Positions 7,518-14,365 of a stretch of DNA of 35,679 bases are shown here, piece after piece. The notes under the pieces are model-generated. The model had not been told where the DNA came from. It saw only the letters and a program-made list of their open reading frames with translations, and did no database searches. This stretch comes from Clostridia bacterium (GTDB lineage Bacteria; Bacillota; Clostridia; Oscillospirales; QAMX01): contig JAFRWU010000090.1 in NCBI GenBank assembly GCA_017441705.1, positions 1 to 35,679 of the forward strand, written 5' to 3'. How positions within the stretch are numbered: position 1 is the stretch's first letter; every line of letters starts with the position of its first letter. The position numbers were made by a program, and so were the translations under genes.

Positions 7518-7544
7518 AAAAAGCGGCGCTTTGCTCCGCTTTTT
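7518..7544. terminator. Symmetric hairpin with A/T tails
   Basis: AAAAAGCGG (7518-7526) pairs perfectly with CCGCTTTTT (7536-7544). It lies downstream of the zinc-ribbon operon and upstream of the MATE gene and could end minus-strand transcription. Confidence 0.6.
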
Positions 7545-7590
7545 CCCGGCTTCGGCCGCGCGTCCCGTCCGATGACCGGCCGGCCGGGGG

Positions 7591-7631
7591 CGAAAACGCC
7601 GCGCGCCTCTTCCGCAGGAAGGAGCGCGCGG
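7591..7631 (-). terminator. Hairpin after zinc-ribbon membrane protein gene
   Basis: On the minus strand, CCGCGCGC (7631-7624) pairs with GCGCGCGG (7606-7599) and is followed by CGTTTTCG. The T tract is short, so it may act together with the hairpin at 7518-7544. Confidence 0.5.
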
Positions 7632-7651
7632 CAGAAGATCCCATCCGTCCG

Positions 7652-8140
7652 TCAGGTGCGCGGCGGGTGAAAAAAGGGGAGTTCCTTTTGTCTTCCCATC
7701 AGGGCGTGACGCACGCCCAGCGCGATCAGGAAAAGGAAGGCGAGACCGACCAGCCCGAAGAACAGATCCGACCAGAAAACCGCCGCCTTCCAGGTGAGGG
7801 AAAACAGCGTCCCGAGCAGGATCGCCGCCAGGAAGACCGCCGCCTCCGCAGACAGAAGCCGCAGTCCCTCGCGCGCATGGAACCGGACGAAGCCGTTTTT
7901 CTTTTTCCAGAACCAGACGACCGGCGCGAAAAGCGGCAGATAGGAGGCCGCGGCCCAGTATTTGCCCTCCGCCGCCTCTTTCGGATCCACGGCGCGGTTG
8001 TTCTCCCGGGTGCGGAAGAGCCTTTTGCGCAGCCTTTTCGCCTCCTGTCCCAATTCCCTTCTGGGCGACGCGGCGCCGCAGGCGGGACAGCGCTTGGTTC
8101 CCGGCGCAAGATCTGCGCCGCATTTCGTACAGAATACCAT
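7652..8140 (-). CDS. Zinc-ribbon membrane protein, DUF4870/Tic20-like
   Basis: A 162-residue protein. A zinc ribbon, CTKCG...CPACG, occupies residues 4-22. A basic linker follows, then a membrane part with the DUF4870-like pattern YLPLFAPVVWFWKKKNGFVRFHAREGL and two further hydrophobic segments. GAAGGAGG lies 7 bases before the ATG. Members of this type are of unknown function; the ribbon probably faces the cytoplasm and may bind a partner. The gene follows another zinc-ribbon membrane gene by 48 bp and is probably co-transcribed with it. Confidence 0.8.
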   Translation of the reverse strand: MVFCTKCGADLAPGTKRCPACGAASPRRELGQEAKRLRKRLFRTRENNRAVDPKEAAEGKYWAAASYLPLFAPVVWFWKKKNGFVRFHAREGLRLLSAEAAVFLAAILLGTLFSLTWKAAVFWSDLFFGLVGLAFLFLIALGVRHALMGRQKELPFFHPPRT

Positions 8141-8188
8141 CTGTTTCCTCCTTCGGCGGTCCTTTGACGGGCGTTCTCTCCCGGGAGC

Positions 8189-9547
8189 TCAGGCTTTCCG
8201 CACACCGAAAAGCCCCCCGGTCACGTCGGAGGCGGCTTTGTACAGCCTTTCGCGCGCAAAGAACGAAACCGCCGAAACGAGCGAGCTGACCGCCGAAACC
8301 GCCGCCACGACCGCCACAGCCGTGACGATCCGGGAAGCGACGTCGGACGGGAGGCTGAGCGTCGGGATCGAAGCAAGCAGACGGACCAGGCCTTTGCCCG
8401 ACCCGATCAGAGCCGCGGAACCGATCGCGGCGACGGCGCCGAGCGCGATCTGCATCCAGCAGAAGAAGCGCAGGAATCCCGCGCGGATCGGCCTGACCTT
8501 TTCGGAAACGACAGAGTTCACGTCGCGGAAAAAGACCGCCGCCTTGCCGTAATAGACGGCAAGCAGCACGTAGGCCGCGCAGCACAGAAAAAGGATCGGC
8601 ACTGCGGCGAAAAGGATCCAGGCGGGGAAGCCTTCCGGCGGGACCGAGCCCAGGCTCGAGGCAAAGAGCAGACCTGCGGGAAGGAGCGAATACAAAACCG
8701 CTCCCAGAACGAACAGCGCTGCGCAGAACGCCGCCGTGACGGCGTTGACGATCATAAAGACCCGGAGCGCGATCAGGATCCCGGTGTAGCCGGTTTCGGA
8801 GCGTTTCCTGCATTTCGCGTAAAGGGCCCAGAAAAGGACCAGCCAGGCGACGACGATGAGCGAGGGGATGGGAGCCGCGCCGCCGAAACTGACTTTGCCT
8901 CCGGTCCGGATCACGGCGGCGACCGTCGTCACGAAGCTCACGGCGCCGGCCAGGAGCGAAAGCGCCATCTGCAGCGTCGAGAGGATGCAGAAGAAAAGCA
9001 TCGTCCCGCTGCCGCCCACGTCCATCAGCCGTTCCCTCAGATCCCGGAAGGTGACGGCTTTCCCCTGTCCCCGGCCGTCCGGGCCCGCGGCGTCCGCCGC
9101 GTTCCGGTTTTCTTCCGCCGCCGTGCGGAGCCGCGTCAGGGGAAGGGGCGTGGGTACGTACGGTCCGCCCGTCTCCCGGGCGGGAAGCCCGGATTCCGTC
9201 TCTTCTTCCGGGACCGCCTCCGAAGGCGCCTCTTCATTATCTCCGGAGGAAACGGTTTCCGCCGCTTTTTCCGCATTCTCCTCAGCGGGAGCGGACGCCT
9301 TCTCTTCCTCCGTCTTTTCTTCCGTCAGATCTTCGTCCGCGCGTTCGGCGTCCGGAGCGTCTTCCGCGGGACGTTCCTCGTTTTCCTCCGTCCTCTCTCC
9401 GTCGGGATCGGGAAGGGTATCGCCGGACGCTTTTTCTTTCTTTTCCTCTTCCGCTTCGTCCTTCGTTTCGCCGGTCACGGCAGCGCCGCACCGGAAGCAG
9501 AAGCTCATCCCTTCTTCCAGTTCCTGTCCGCAAGTCAAGCATTTCAT
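8189..9547 (-). CDS. Zinc-ribbon protein with acidic linker and membrane domain
   Basis: A 452-residue protein in three parts. Residues 3-21 form a zinc ribbon (CLTCG...CFRCG). Residues of about 26-130 are a very glutamate-rich, low-complexity linker that is probably disordered. From about 185 onward several hydrophobic helices appear, such as MLFFCILSTLQMALSLLAG, SLIVVAWLVLFWALYAK and ILFAAVPILFLCCAAYVLL. I do not recognise a named family for the membrane part. The ATG at 9547 is preceded by AAAGGAG at 10 bases. It leads an operon with the smaller zinc-ribbon protein. A scaffold or sensing role is conceivable but not shown. Confidence 0.78.
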   Translation of the reverse strand: MKCLTCGQELEEGMSFCFRCGAAVTGETKDEAEEEKKEKASGDTLPDPDGERTEENEERPAEDAPDAERADEDLTEEKTEEEKASAPAEENAEKAAETVSSGDNEEAPSEAVPEEETESGLPARETGGPYVPTPLPLTRLRTAAEENRNAADAAGPDGRGQGKAVTFRDLRERLMDVGGSGTMLFFCILSTLQMALSLLAGAVSFVTTVAAVIRTGGKVSFGGAAPIPSLIVVAWLVLFWALYAKCRKRSETGYTGILIALRVFMIVNAVTAAFCAALFVLGAVLYSLLPAGLLFASSLGSVPPEGFPAWILFAAVPILFLCCAAYVLLAVYYGKAAVFFRDVNSVVSEKVRPIRAGFLRFFCWMQIALGAVAAIGSAALIGSGKGLVRLLASIPTLSLPSDVASRIVTAVAVVAAVSAVSSLVSAVSFFARERLYKAASDVTGGLFGVRKA

Positions 9548-9633
9548 GGATCTTCGTTCTCCTTTCGGAAGAGTTGTTTCCATCTTTCCTGCGCGCACGC
9601 GCAGAGTTTCGTTTCCGGATCCTGTTCTTTCAT

Positions 9634-9662
9634 ATTATAAAATCGGCGCATCTTCTTGTCAA
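9634..9662 (-). promoter_or_regulatory. Promoter of the zinc-ribbon operon
   Basis: On the minus strand, TTGACA (9662-9657), a 17-bp spacer and TATAAT (9639-9634): full consensus. The leader is about 80 bases. Confidence 0.85.
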
Positions 9663-10348
9663 GGGCGGAAGAGGCTGCTGGCTCTTTCGATCCCCTCTTT
9701 CGCCGCCGCCCTCCGCGGTTGTTTTCTCTTCTCCCTCTCCAGCCATTCTCCGCGCCGCGCATATACTATCTGTAATATTCCCGTTTCCGGCGGCGTTTCC
9801 GCCGTTTCTCCTGTGTCTTTCTCTTGCGCACATTCTCGCGGCCGGTTTTTCGTTCCGGAATCCTTTTTCCTTGTTTTATTATTATATTATTTTCTATTGG
9901 TTGATTTTGTGTAAAGCAGATCCCTTTCTCGTTTCATTTTTGTATAGTGATTTTATTATATTTTGGTTCTTTTAGCTTTTTTATATTATTCTGCTATATT
10001 ATACGGATATAGCTATTTGCTAACCCCTTGATTTTCGGATATGAAAGATTATGCATCCCCCTTGGGGGCGGATCTGCCGCCGTCAGTGTCCTTTCCGTGA
10101 GGACTCTCTTTTCCCGGCGCGATTTCCTTCTCCGTGGGTCGATCCCCGCCTTTTCCCGCCGGCGTGCGCGGGAAAACCGCCGTCCGGAGCCTCCGGCGCC
10201 CCTTTGCGTACGGTCCGGCGTCCTTTTTTCTCTCCCCTCCCCTCTCCCTCGTTTTTCAAGCTGCCGCGTCTATCCTTTCTTCCCGGCGCATAGGATGGTG
10301 CCGGACGAAACGTCGTATCCTGCGGCTGCTGATTCTTTGGGAGTGATT
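9663..10348. other. Long intergenic region with an AT-rich patch
   Basis: No gene is supported here. From about 9875 to 10025 the sequence is strikingly AT-rich (runs such as TTTTATTATTATATTATTTTC) inside a GC-rich genome, then turns GC-rich again. Small hairpins are visible: CCCCC/GGGGG around 10055-10066, GTCCT/AGGAC near 10088-10104 and TTTCCCG/CGGGAAA near 10152-10175. Several weak -10-like hexamers occur, but I cannot pick one promoter for spmA. Open frames across the region have no ribosome site and no recognisable product. Confidence 0.6.
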
Positions 10349-10930
10349 ATGCTTTCCTGGCTTCTGTTCTTTCTCGTTCTGGTCTCTCTGATTTCCGCAG
10401 TGTTTACCAGAAGCACCGGCGCTCTGACCCCTGCGCTTCTGGAAGGCGCGCGGAACGGGGCTGCGCTGCTTCTCACGCTCGGCGGTCCCCTGGTCTTCTG
10501 GAGCGGACTTTCGGGCGTGCTCTCCGAATCCGGACTCCTTTCTTATGCGGCCCGCTTCACACGGCCGCTCCTCCTCTTTCTGATCCGCCCGCAGTCTGCG
10601 GACGACGAGCTGATCCTTCCGCTGACCGAGAATTTCTCCGCCAATCTTCTGGGCGTCGGAGCCGCCGCGACGCCGGCGGGGCTCCGCGCGGCGACTCTGC
10701 TGGACGGCCGGAAGGATGAGGAGGGCCTCGCGCGGCTCGCCCTTCTCAACTCCCGTTCGGTCCAGCTTCTGCCCTTTACCGCCGCTTCCCTCGCCTCCTC
10801 CTTCGGGGATCCGGCTCCCTTTGCCTTGCTTCCCGTGATCCTTCCGGCGTCGTTTCTCTCTCTTGCGGTCTCCTTTCTGTGCTTCGGCTTTCTCTCCCGC
10901 CTGATCCGGAGGAGACATGCGGGCGTCTGA
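10349..10930 (+). CDS. spmA: Spore maturation protein A-like membrane protein
   Basis: A 193-residue membrane protein of the nucleoside-recognition/Gate family matching SpmA, which with SpmB is needed for normal spore core dehydration in Bacillus. Diagnostic segments are ENFSANLLGVGAAATPAGLRA, equivalent to the NLxANxLGLGNAATPxGLKAM motif, and NSRSVQLLPFTAASLAS, equivalent to NTSSIQLIPTTVIALR. The start at ATG 10349 fits the family N-terminus and follows GGGAG; the open frame extends about 320 bp upstream, but that extension is low-complexity and unlike SpmA. It overlaps spmB by 14 bp. The presence of spmAB fits an endospore-forming lineage, although non-sporulating relatives also keep these genes. 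Confidence 0.88.
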   Translation: MLSWLLFFLVLVSLISAVFTRSTGALTPALLEGARNGAALLLTLGGPLVFWSGLSGVLSESGLLSYAARFTRPLLLFLIRPQSADDELILPLTENFSANLLGVGAAATPAGLRAATLLDGRKDEEGLARLALLNSRSVQLLPFTAASLASSFGDPAPFALLPVILPASFLSLAVSFLCFGFLSRLIRRRHAGV

Positions 10931-11441
10931 TCTTCTTCCTCCTCTGCTCCTGCTCCTGGCCTGCGGGACGGTTTTCCGGAAAACCGACGTCTACGGCGCC
11001 TTTCTCCGCGGCGCGGAGCGCGGGCTCCGTCTGCTTCCGACGATGGCGGGAGCGGTGATCCCGCTGGTCGCGATCCTGGGAATGCTGCTCGCCTCCGGGT
11101 TTCCCGCGCTCCTCGAAGGTCTTCTCGGCCCTTTGTTCTCCTCCCTCGGGCTTTCTCCGGGGCTCCTGCCGGTCGTCCTTCTGCGCCCTCTTTCGGGAAG
11201 CGCGGCGCTTTCCGCCGCGTCGGAGCTCCTGCGCGCCGAAGGTCCCCTTTCGGTTTCCTCCCGGATCGCCCTGGCGGTGCTGGCCGCCGGTGAAACCACG
11301 TTTTACGTGGCGGGGCTTTATCTGGCCGGAAGGAAGACGCGTTTTCTTCCCGCCATGCTCCTTTCGTCTCTTCTCGGCGACTTCGCGGCGCTCCTTCTGA
11401 GCTTTCTTTTAATTCTTCACTTTTTTCAGAATAGCCCTTGA
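10917..11441 (+). CDS. spmB: Spore maturation protein B-like membrane protein
   Basis: A 174-residue partner of SpmA. Seen are the N-terminal hydrophobic helix, VYGAFLRGAERGLRLLPTM, the motif LLRPLSGSAALS (the family's LRPLSGSGALG) and the late AAGETTFYVAGLYLAG (the family's GSTETTFYVLAVYFG). Its ATG lies inside the spmA end, preceded by CCGGAGGAG, so the two are translationally coupled. The last codons run into the -35 box of the acpP promoter. Confidence 0.9.
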   Translation: MRASDLLPPLLLLLACGTVFRKTDVYGAFLRGAERGLRLLPTMAGAVIPLVAILGMLLASGFPALLEGLLGPLFSSLGLSPGLLPVVLLRPLSGSAALSAASELLRAEGPLSVSSRIALAVLAAGETTFYVAGLYLAGRKTRFLPAMLLSSLLGDFAALLLSFLLILHFFQNSP

Positions 11442-11466
11442 CAAAACAAATCCGCCTCTTTATAAT
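11438..11466 (+). promoter_or_regulatory. acpP promoter overlapping the spmB stop
   Basis: TTGACA at 11438-11443, a 17-bp spacer and TATAAT at 11461-11466. Both hexamers are full consensus, as expected for a highly expressed gene. Confidence 0.9.
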
Positions 11467-11531
11467 GAATTCAGTCAAGGCTCCGGCGTCCGCCGCCGGC
11501 AGCCAATCGGGATACGAGGAGGTGTTTGCAG

Positions 11532-11759
11532 ATGATCTTTGAAAAGGTGAAGGCGCTTCTGTGCGACAATCTCGGCATCGACGAAAACGACGTTACCATG
11601 GACGCGAATCTGATCGACGACCTCAATATCGACTCTCTGGACGTGGTGGAGCTGATCATGGCCGTTGAAGAGGAATTCGGGATCGAAATTCCGGACGAAG
11701 ACGTGGAAAAGGTCACGACGGTCGGCAACATGGTGGACTATATTGCAAGCAAGCTCTGA
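11532..11759 (+). CDS. acpP: Acyl carrier protein
   Basis: A 75-residue acidic protein that carries fatty-acyl intermediates on a 4'-phosphopantetheine arm. The attachment site is Ser35 in [10 protein letters not shown], and the helix around [17 protein letters not shown] is typical. The length is normal. ATG 11532 is used because GAGGAGGT lies 8 bases upstream; an in-frame TTG at 11526 is too close to that site. It has its own consensus promoter and terminator and is not beside fatty-acid synthesis genes in this window. Confidence 0.96.
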   Translation: MIFEKVKALLCDNLGIDENDVTMDANLIDDLNIDSLDVVELIMAVEEEFGIEIPDEDVEKVTTVGNMVDYIASKL

Positions 11760-11785
11760 CAAAGCTTTTTGCCCGCGAATAAAAC

Positions 11786-11819
11786 AAGCGTGTGCGTTGA
11801 TCGCACACGCTTTCGTTTT
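11786..11819 (+). terminator. acpP terminator
   Basis: AAGCGTGTGCG (11786-11796) pairs with CGCACACGCTT (11802-11812), loop of 5, followed by TCGTTTT. Confidence 0.9.
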
Positions 11820-11851
11820 GTCCGGGAAACGGCGGGAGGACGTTGCCGGCG

Positions 11852-12361
11852 CTACGACGGCTTTCCGAGCCCTCTCTTTTTGAGGATCGGCGCAAGGAGA
11901 CCCGCGAGAACGCCGACCGCGGCCCCCGCGATGACCGCCGCGGCCGCCAGCGCCGGCGCGTAATACAGGACCGCCCTTCCTATCACGCAGAAGGCCACCA
12001 GAAGCTGGCCGAGGTTGTGCGACAGAGCGCCCGCGACGCTGACCGCCCACAAAAGCCCGTCGCCGAGCTTCGGATAAAGAAGGATCGTCACGAGATAGCA
12101 GCAGAGCCCGCCGGCGGCGCTGTAGAGAAGCGACGTCACCGTCCCGCAGAAGAGGCTTCCGAGCAGGATCCGGACCGCAAGGACCGCGCCGGCCCCCTTC
12201 CGGCCCAGAAGAGACGCCGCCATCAGCGTGTACAGGTTCGCAAGCCCCAGCTTGATCCCCGGCAGCGGGACCGGAGGAGGGATCTGCGCTTCGATCACAA
12301 AAGTCACCAGCGCGAGCCCCGCGAGGATCGCGGCGACCGTCAGTCGTTTCGTCTTACTCAT
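11852..12361 (-). CDS. Gx transporter family protein (heptaprenyl diphosphate synthase component I-like)
   Basis: A 169-residue membrane protein of the Hpre_diP_synt_I/Gx transporter family, which resembles ECF-type substrate-binding components. Typical segments are PPPVPLPGIKLGLANLYTL near residues 28-46 and AGALSHNLGQLLVA. Despite the old family name it is not a prenyl synthase by sequence. The ATG at 12361 overlaps the stop of the NusG-II gene (ATGAGTAA) and has GGAG 7 bases upstream. The pairing with a NusG domain II protein is common in Clostridia, often next to FMN-binding or Rnf genes, but none is in this window. The cargo is unknown. Confidence 0.87.
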   Translation of the reverse strand: MSKTKRLTVAAILAGLALVTFVIEAQIPPPVPLPGIKLGLANLYTLMAASLLGRKGAGAVLAVRILLGSLFCGTVTSLLYSAAGGLCCYLVTILLYPKLGDGLLWAVSVAGALSHNLGQLLVAFCVIGRAVLYYAPALAAAAVIAGAAVGVLAGLLAPILKKRGLGKPS

Positions 12362-12749
12362 GAGGCGCTCCGATCTCCGCATCCGGCGCCGCTTCCCGCC
12401 CTTTTTCGCGCAGGATCTCGATCACCAGCCGGTGCGGCAGGCATACGATGGGCGATCCGCTTTTCGAAATCGGACCGTGCGCCACGCAGACCCCGTCCGG
12501 GCAGTCGGCCGAAATCACGCTGATCCTGCCAGGCTCCACGCGGACCCGGTTGACGCCCGCCGCGCTTTCCACGTCGAATTCGTACGGCTCCGTGACGGCG
12601 GAAAGATCGATCCTCCGGATCTCCCTGCCGTTCAGGGTAATCCGCGCCGTGCTTCCGCCGCCGAAGGCGCGGAGCGCGATCCACGCGCCAACCGCAGCCA
12701 AAAGCAGCAGAAGGGACAGAACGATCCAGGTACTCTGCTTTTTCCACAT
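12354..12749 (-). CDS. NusG domain II-containing membrane-anchored protein
   Basis: A 131-residue protein with one N-terminal transmembrane helix (WIVLSLLLLLAAVGAWIAL) followed by an extracytoplasmic NusG domain II fold. The conserved part is DCPDGVCVAHGPISKSG then IVCLPHRLVIEI, with cysteines that could be redox-active or bind metal. It has no role in transcription: only the domain name is shared with NusG. It overlaps the Gx transporter start by 8 bp, so they are a coupled pair. The ribosome site is weak (CGGGG before a T run) and no clear promoter is seen, while the rpsT promoter diverges upstream. Confidence 0.87.
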   Translation of the reverse strand: MWKKQSTWIVLSLLLLLAAVGAWIALRAFGGGSTARITLNGREIRRIDLSAVTEPYEFDVESAAGVNRVRVEPGRISVISADCPDGVCVAHGPISKSGSPIVCLPHRLVIEILREKGREAAPDAEIGAPHE

Positions 12750-12789
12750 AGAAAAAACCCCGTGAAGCGGAAATTCGGTAAATTTTCTC

Positions 12790-12818
12790 TTGCAAACCGC
12801 TTCTCTTTATGATATACT
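12790..12818 (+). promoter_or_regulatory. rpsT promoter
   Basis: TTGCAA at 12790-12795, a 17-bp spacer ending ATGA, and TATACT at 12813-12818, with an extended -10 TGA. Confidence 0.85.
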
Positions 12819-12860
12819 AATCCGTGCTGTAAACAATATTCCAAAGGAGAATCAGTCTCA

Positions 12861-13124
12861 ATGCCGAACATCAAGTCTGCGAAAAAGCGCGTTCTCGTTA
12901 CCTCTACCAAGAATCTTCAGAACAAAGCCGCGAAATCCGCTCTCCGCACCGATCTGAAGAAGTTCGATCAGGCTGCCGAAAACGGCGAAAAAGCCGAGGC
13001 TCAGGATCTTTATAAAAAGGCCGTCGTCGCTCTGGACAAGGCCGCTTCCGAAGGTCTGATCCACAAGAACAACGCCGCCAACAAGAAGAGCAAGATGACC
13101 CGCCGCCTCAATAAGCTGGCGTAA
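12861..13124 (+). CDS. rpsT: 30S ribosomal protein S20
   Basis: An 87-residue basic protein beginning MPNIKSAKKRVLV, with the helical segments and the late IHKNNAANKKSKMTRRLN characteristic of bS20, which binds 16S rRNA in the 30S subunit. The length is normal. AAAGGAG lies about 12 bases before the ATG. It is transcribed from its own promoter, divergent from the NusG-II gene. A GC hairpin (13145-13162) follows the stop but has no T run. Confidence 0.96.
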   Translation: MPNIKSAKKRVLVTSTKNLQNKAAKSALRTDLKKFDQAAENGEKAEAQDLYKKAVVALDKAASEGLIHKNNAANKKSKMTRRLNKLA

Positions 13125-13129
13125 GGGTC

Positions 13130-13255
13130 TTCCATTGCGGCATACCGGGCGTTGCCGCCCGGCGATAAGAAGTTTCACACAACGGCAGCGGGTTTTTCTG
13201 AAACCGGCTGCTATTGTCGTATAGAAGCCTTTCCGCGCGCCGGAGAGTCCCTCCG
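13130..13255 (-). ncRNA. Candidate small structured RNA antisense to rpsT 3' flank
   Basis: A full promoter at 13262-13290 points leftwards, yet no protein gene follows before rpsT on that strand. The predicted transcript starts near 13255 and folds well. There is an imperfect stem of about 14 bp between 13217-13201 and 13195-13179 (ACAA, GCAGC and GGTTT pairing with AAACC, GCTGC and TTGT across single or double mismatches). A perfect 7-bp stem CCGGGCG/CGCCCGG closed by a GCAA tetraloop follows at 13162-13145. I do not recognise an RNA family. The 3' end is a guess, since no T run is present. The same hairpins would also form in plus-strand RNA and could instead belong to the rpsT transcript. 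Confidence 0.4.
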
Positions 13256-13261
13256 TTCCCC

Positions 13262-13290
13262 ATTATATCAAACCGGGCCTCGCTTTGCAA
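13262..13290 (-). promoter_or_regulatory. Minus-strand promoter with no downstream protein gene
   Basis: On the minus strand, TTGCAA (13290-13285), a 17-bp spacer ending TTGA and TATAAT (13267-13262), including an extended -10. Quality equals that of the housekeeping promoters in this window. Confidence 0.65.
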
Positions 13291-13325
13291 GGCCGCCGGT
13301 ACCTTGCCGAAAGCAGGTATTCCCT

Positions 13326-13793
13326 ATGCTCGACAACGTAAAGCGCTTCAGGCCGCACACGTCTCACGGGTTCGACGTGGCGGGAATGCTGTTTGTTCTG
13401 CATCTCGCCGCCGGGATCCTGATGCTCGTTCCCTATGCCCGCTACGGCGTGTGGCTGCTTCCTCTGATCTTCCTTCTTCTGGAGAAGGAAAGCGATTTCG
13501 CGCGCTTCTCTCTGGCGCAGCTTTTCTTTCTCTCGCTTCTGAACGCCGCGATCTCTCTTCTCATCGACTGGCCCCTGCGCGCGCTTCTGGACCTGATGAA
13601 CCGCAGCCTTTCCTTCGGGGTCGCTCTGGCGGGAGACTTTTTCGGGCTTCTGACCACGATCCTTTCCTCTCTGGCGGGGATCCTGATCCTGATCCTGGCG
13701 CTGATCACAGGCTGGCGGGCGAAGAATTACATCCAGACCCGCATCCTGTGGGTGGGAAGCTGGGGAGAAGCTCTTTTGAAGCATATGAAATGA
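13326..13793 (+). CDS. Small integral membrane protein, DUF4870-like
   Basis: A protein of about 155 residues with four hydrophobic segments, including GMLFVLHLAAGILMLVPYA and YGVWLLPLIFLLLEK. The PLIFLLLEKESDFARFSLAQ segment resembles the DUF4870/Tic20-like pattern also seen in the zinc-ribbon gene at 7652. Function is unknown. The start at ATG 13326 is chosen because it begins a compact protein just before the first helix; the open frame runs about 170 bp further upstream through the hairpin region with no coding character. No own promoter is evident, so it may be read from rpsT. smpB starts 22 bp after its stop. Confidence 0.7.
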   Translation: MLDNVKRFRPHTSHGFDVAGMLFVLHLAAGILMLVPYARYGVWLLPLIFLLLEKESDFARFSLAQLFFLSLLNAAISLLIDWPLRALLDLMNRSLSFGVALAGDFFGLLTTILSSLAGILILILALITGWRAKNYIQTRILWVGSWGEALLKHMK

Positions 13794-13815
13794 CCGGAGA
13801 GACGGAAAACAGATC

Positions 13816-14280
13816 ATGGAAAAGAAAACGAAAAAAATCATTACGCAAAACAAAAAAGCCCGCCACGATTATTTCGTGGAGGACGCCTTTGAGGCCGGGA
13901 TCGAGCTTTCCGGCACCGAAGTCAAATCCATCCGGCAGGGCGGGATCAATCTGAAGGATTCCTACTGCATCGTCAAGGACGGCGAGCTTCTGGCCGTGGG
14001 CGTCCACATTTCTCCTTACGAAAAGGGCAACATCTTCAACCGCGATCCCCTCCGGAACCGCCGTCTTCTGATGCACAAGGGGGAAATCAACCGTCTGAAC
14101 GGCCTTGTGATGCGGGACGGATTCGCACTGGTCCCCCTCTCGGTGTACTTCTCCGGGTCTCTGGTCAAGGTGGAGGTCGGTCTCTGCAAGGGCAAAAAGC
14201 TCTACGACAAGCGGGCGGATCTGGCAAAAAAGACCGCCGACCGGGAGCTGGAGCGGGACCTGCGGGAAAGGAACCGCTGA
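13816..14280 (+). CDS. smpB: SsrA-binding protein SmpB
   Basis: A 154-residue cytoplasmic protein that binds tmRNA and delivers it to stalled ribosomes for trans-translation. Family landmarks are NKKARHDYFVEDAFEAGIELSG, GTEVKSIRQG, YEKGNIFNRDPLRNRRLLMHK and the lysine-rich KKLYDKRADLAKKTADRE tail that enters the mRNA channel. The length is usual. The ribosome site is modest (GGAGAG at about 16-21 bases). No tmRNA gene lies in this window. Confidence 0.96.
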   Translation: MEKKTKKIITQNKKARHDYFVEDAFEAGIELSGTEVKSIRQGGINLKDSYCIVKDGELLAVGVHISPYEKGNIFNRDPLRNRRLLMHKGEINRLNGLVMRDGFALVPLSVYFSGSLVKVEVGLCKGKKLYDKRADLAKKTADRELERDLRERNR

Positions 14281-14309
14281 AAGCTCTGAGAGCGCCGCAA
14301 AAGAAAGCG

Positions 14310-14346
14310 CGCCGCGAAAGCCATCCGGCCTTCGCGGCGTTTCTTA
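14310..14346. terminator. Terminator between smpB and CPBP gene
   Basis: CGCCGCGAA (14310-14318) pairs with TTCGCGGCG (14331-14339), followed by TTTCTT on the plus strand and CGCTTTCTTTT on the minus strand, so it may serve both convergent transcripts. Confidence 0.75.
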
Positions 14347-14365
14347 TCGGTTTTGTCTCCCGGCC

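Noticed and set aside
7476..8813. A 445-codon minus-strand frame overlapping both zinc-ribbon genes in another frame
   Set aside because: The overlapping frames encode zinc ribbons and membrane helices with good ribosome sites; this one is arginine-rich noise.
9630..9833. A 67-codon minus-strand frame starting MCARERHRRN
   Set aside because: It runs over the consensus promoter of the zinc-ribbon operon and has no known product.
10028..10348. An upstream in-frame extension of spmA
   Set aside because: SpmA proteins start at the first membrane helix, and ATG 10349 has a ribosome site; the extension is Arg/Pro-rich without family similarity.
13145..13162. The GC hairpin after rpsT as its intrinsic terminator
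   Set aside because: There is no T run on the plus strand after the stem, so it is not called as a terminator.
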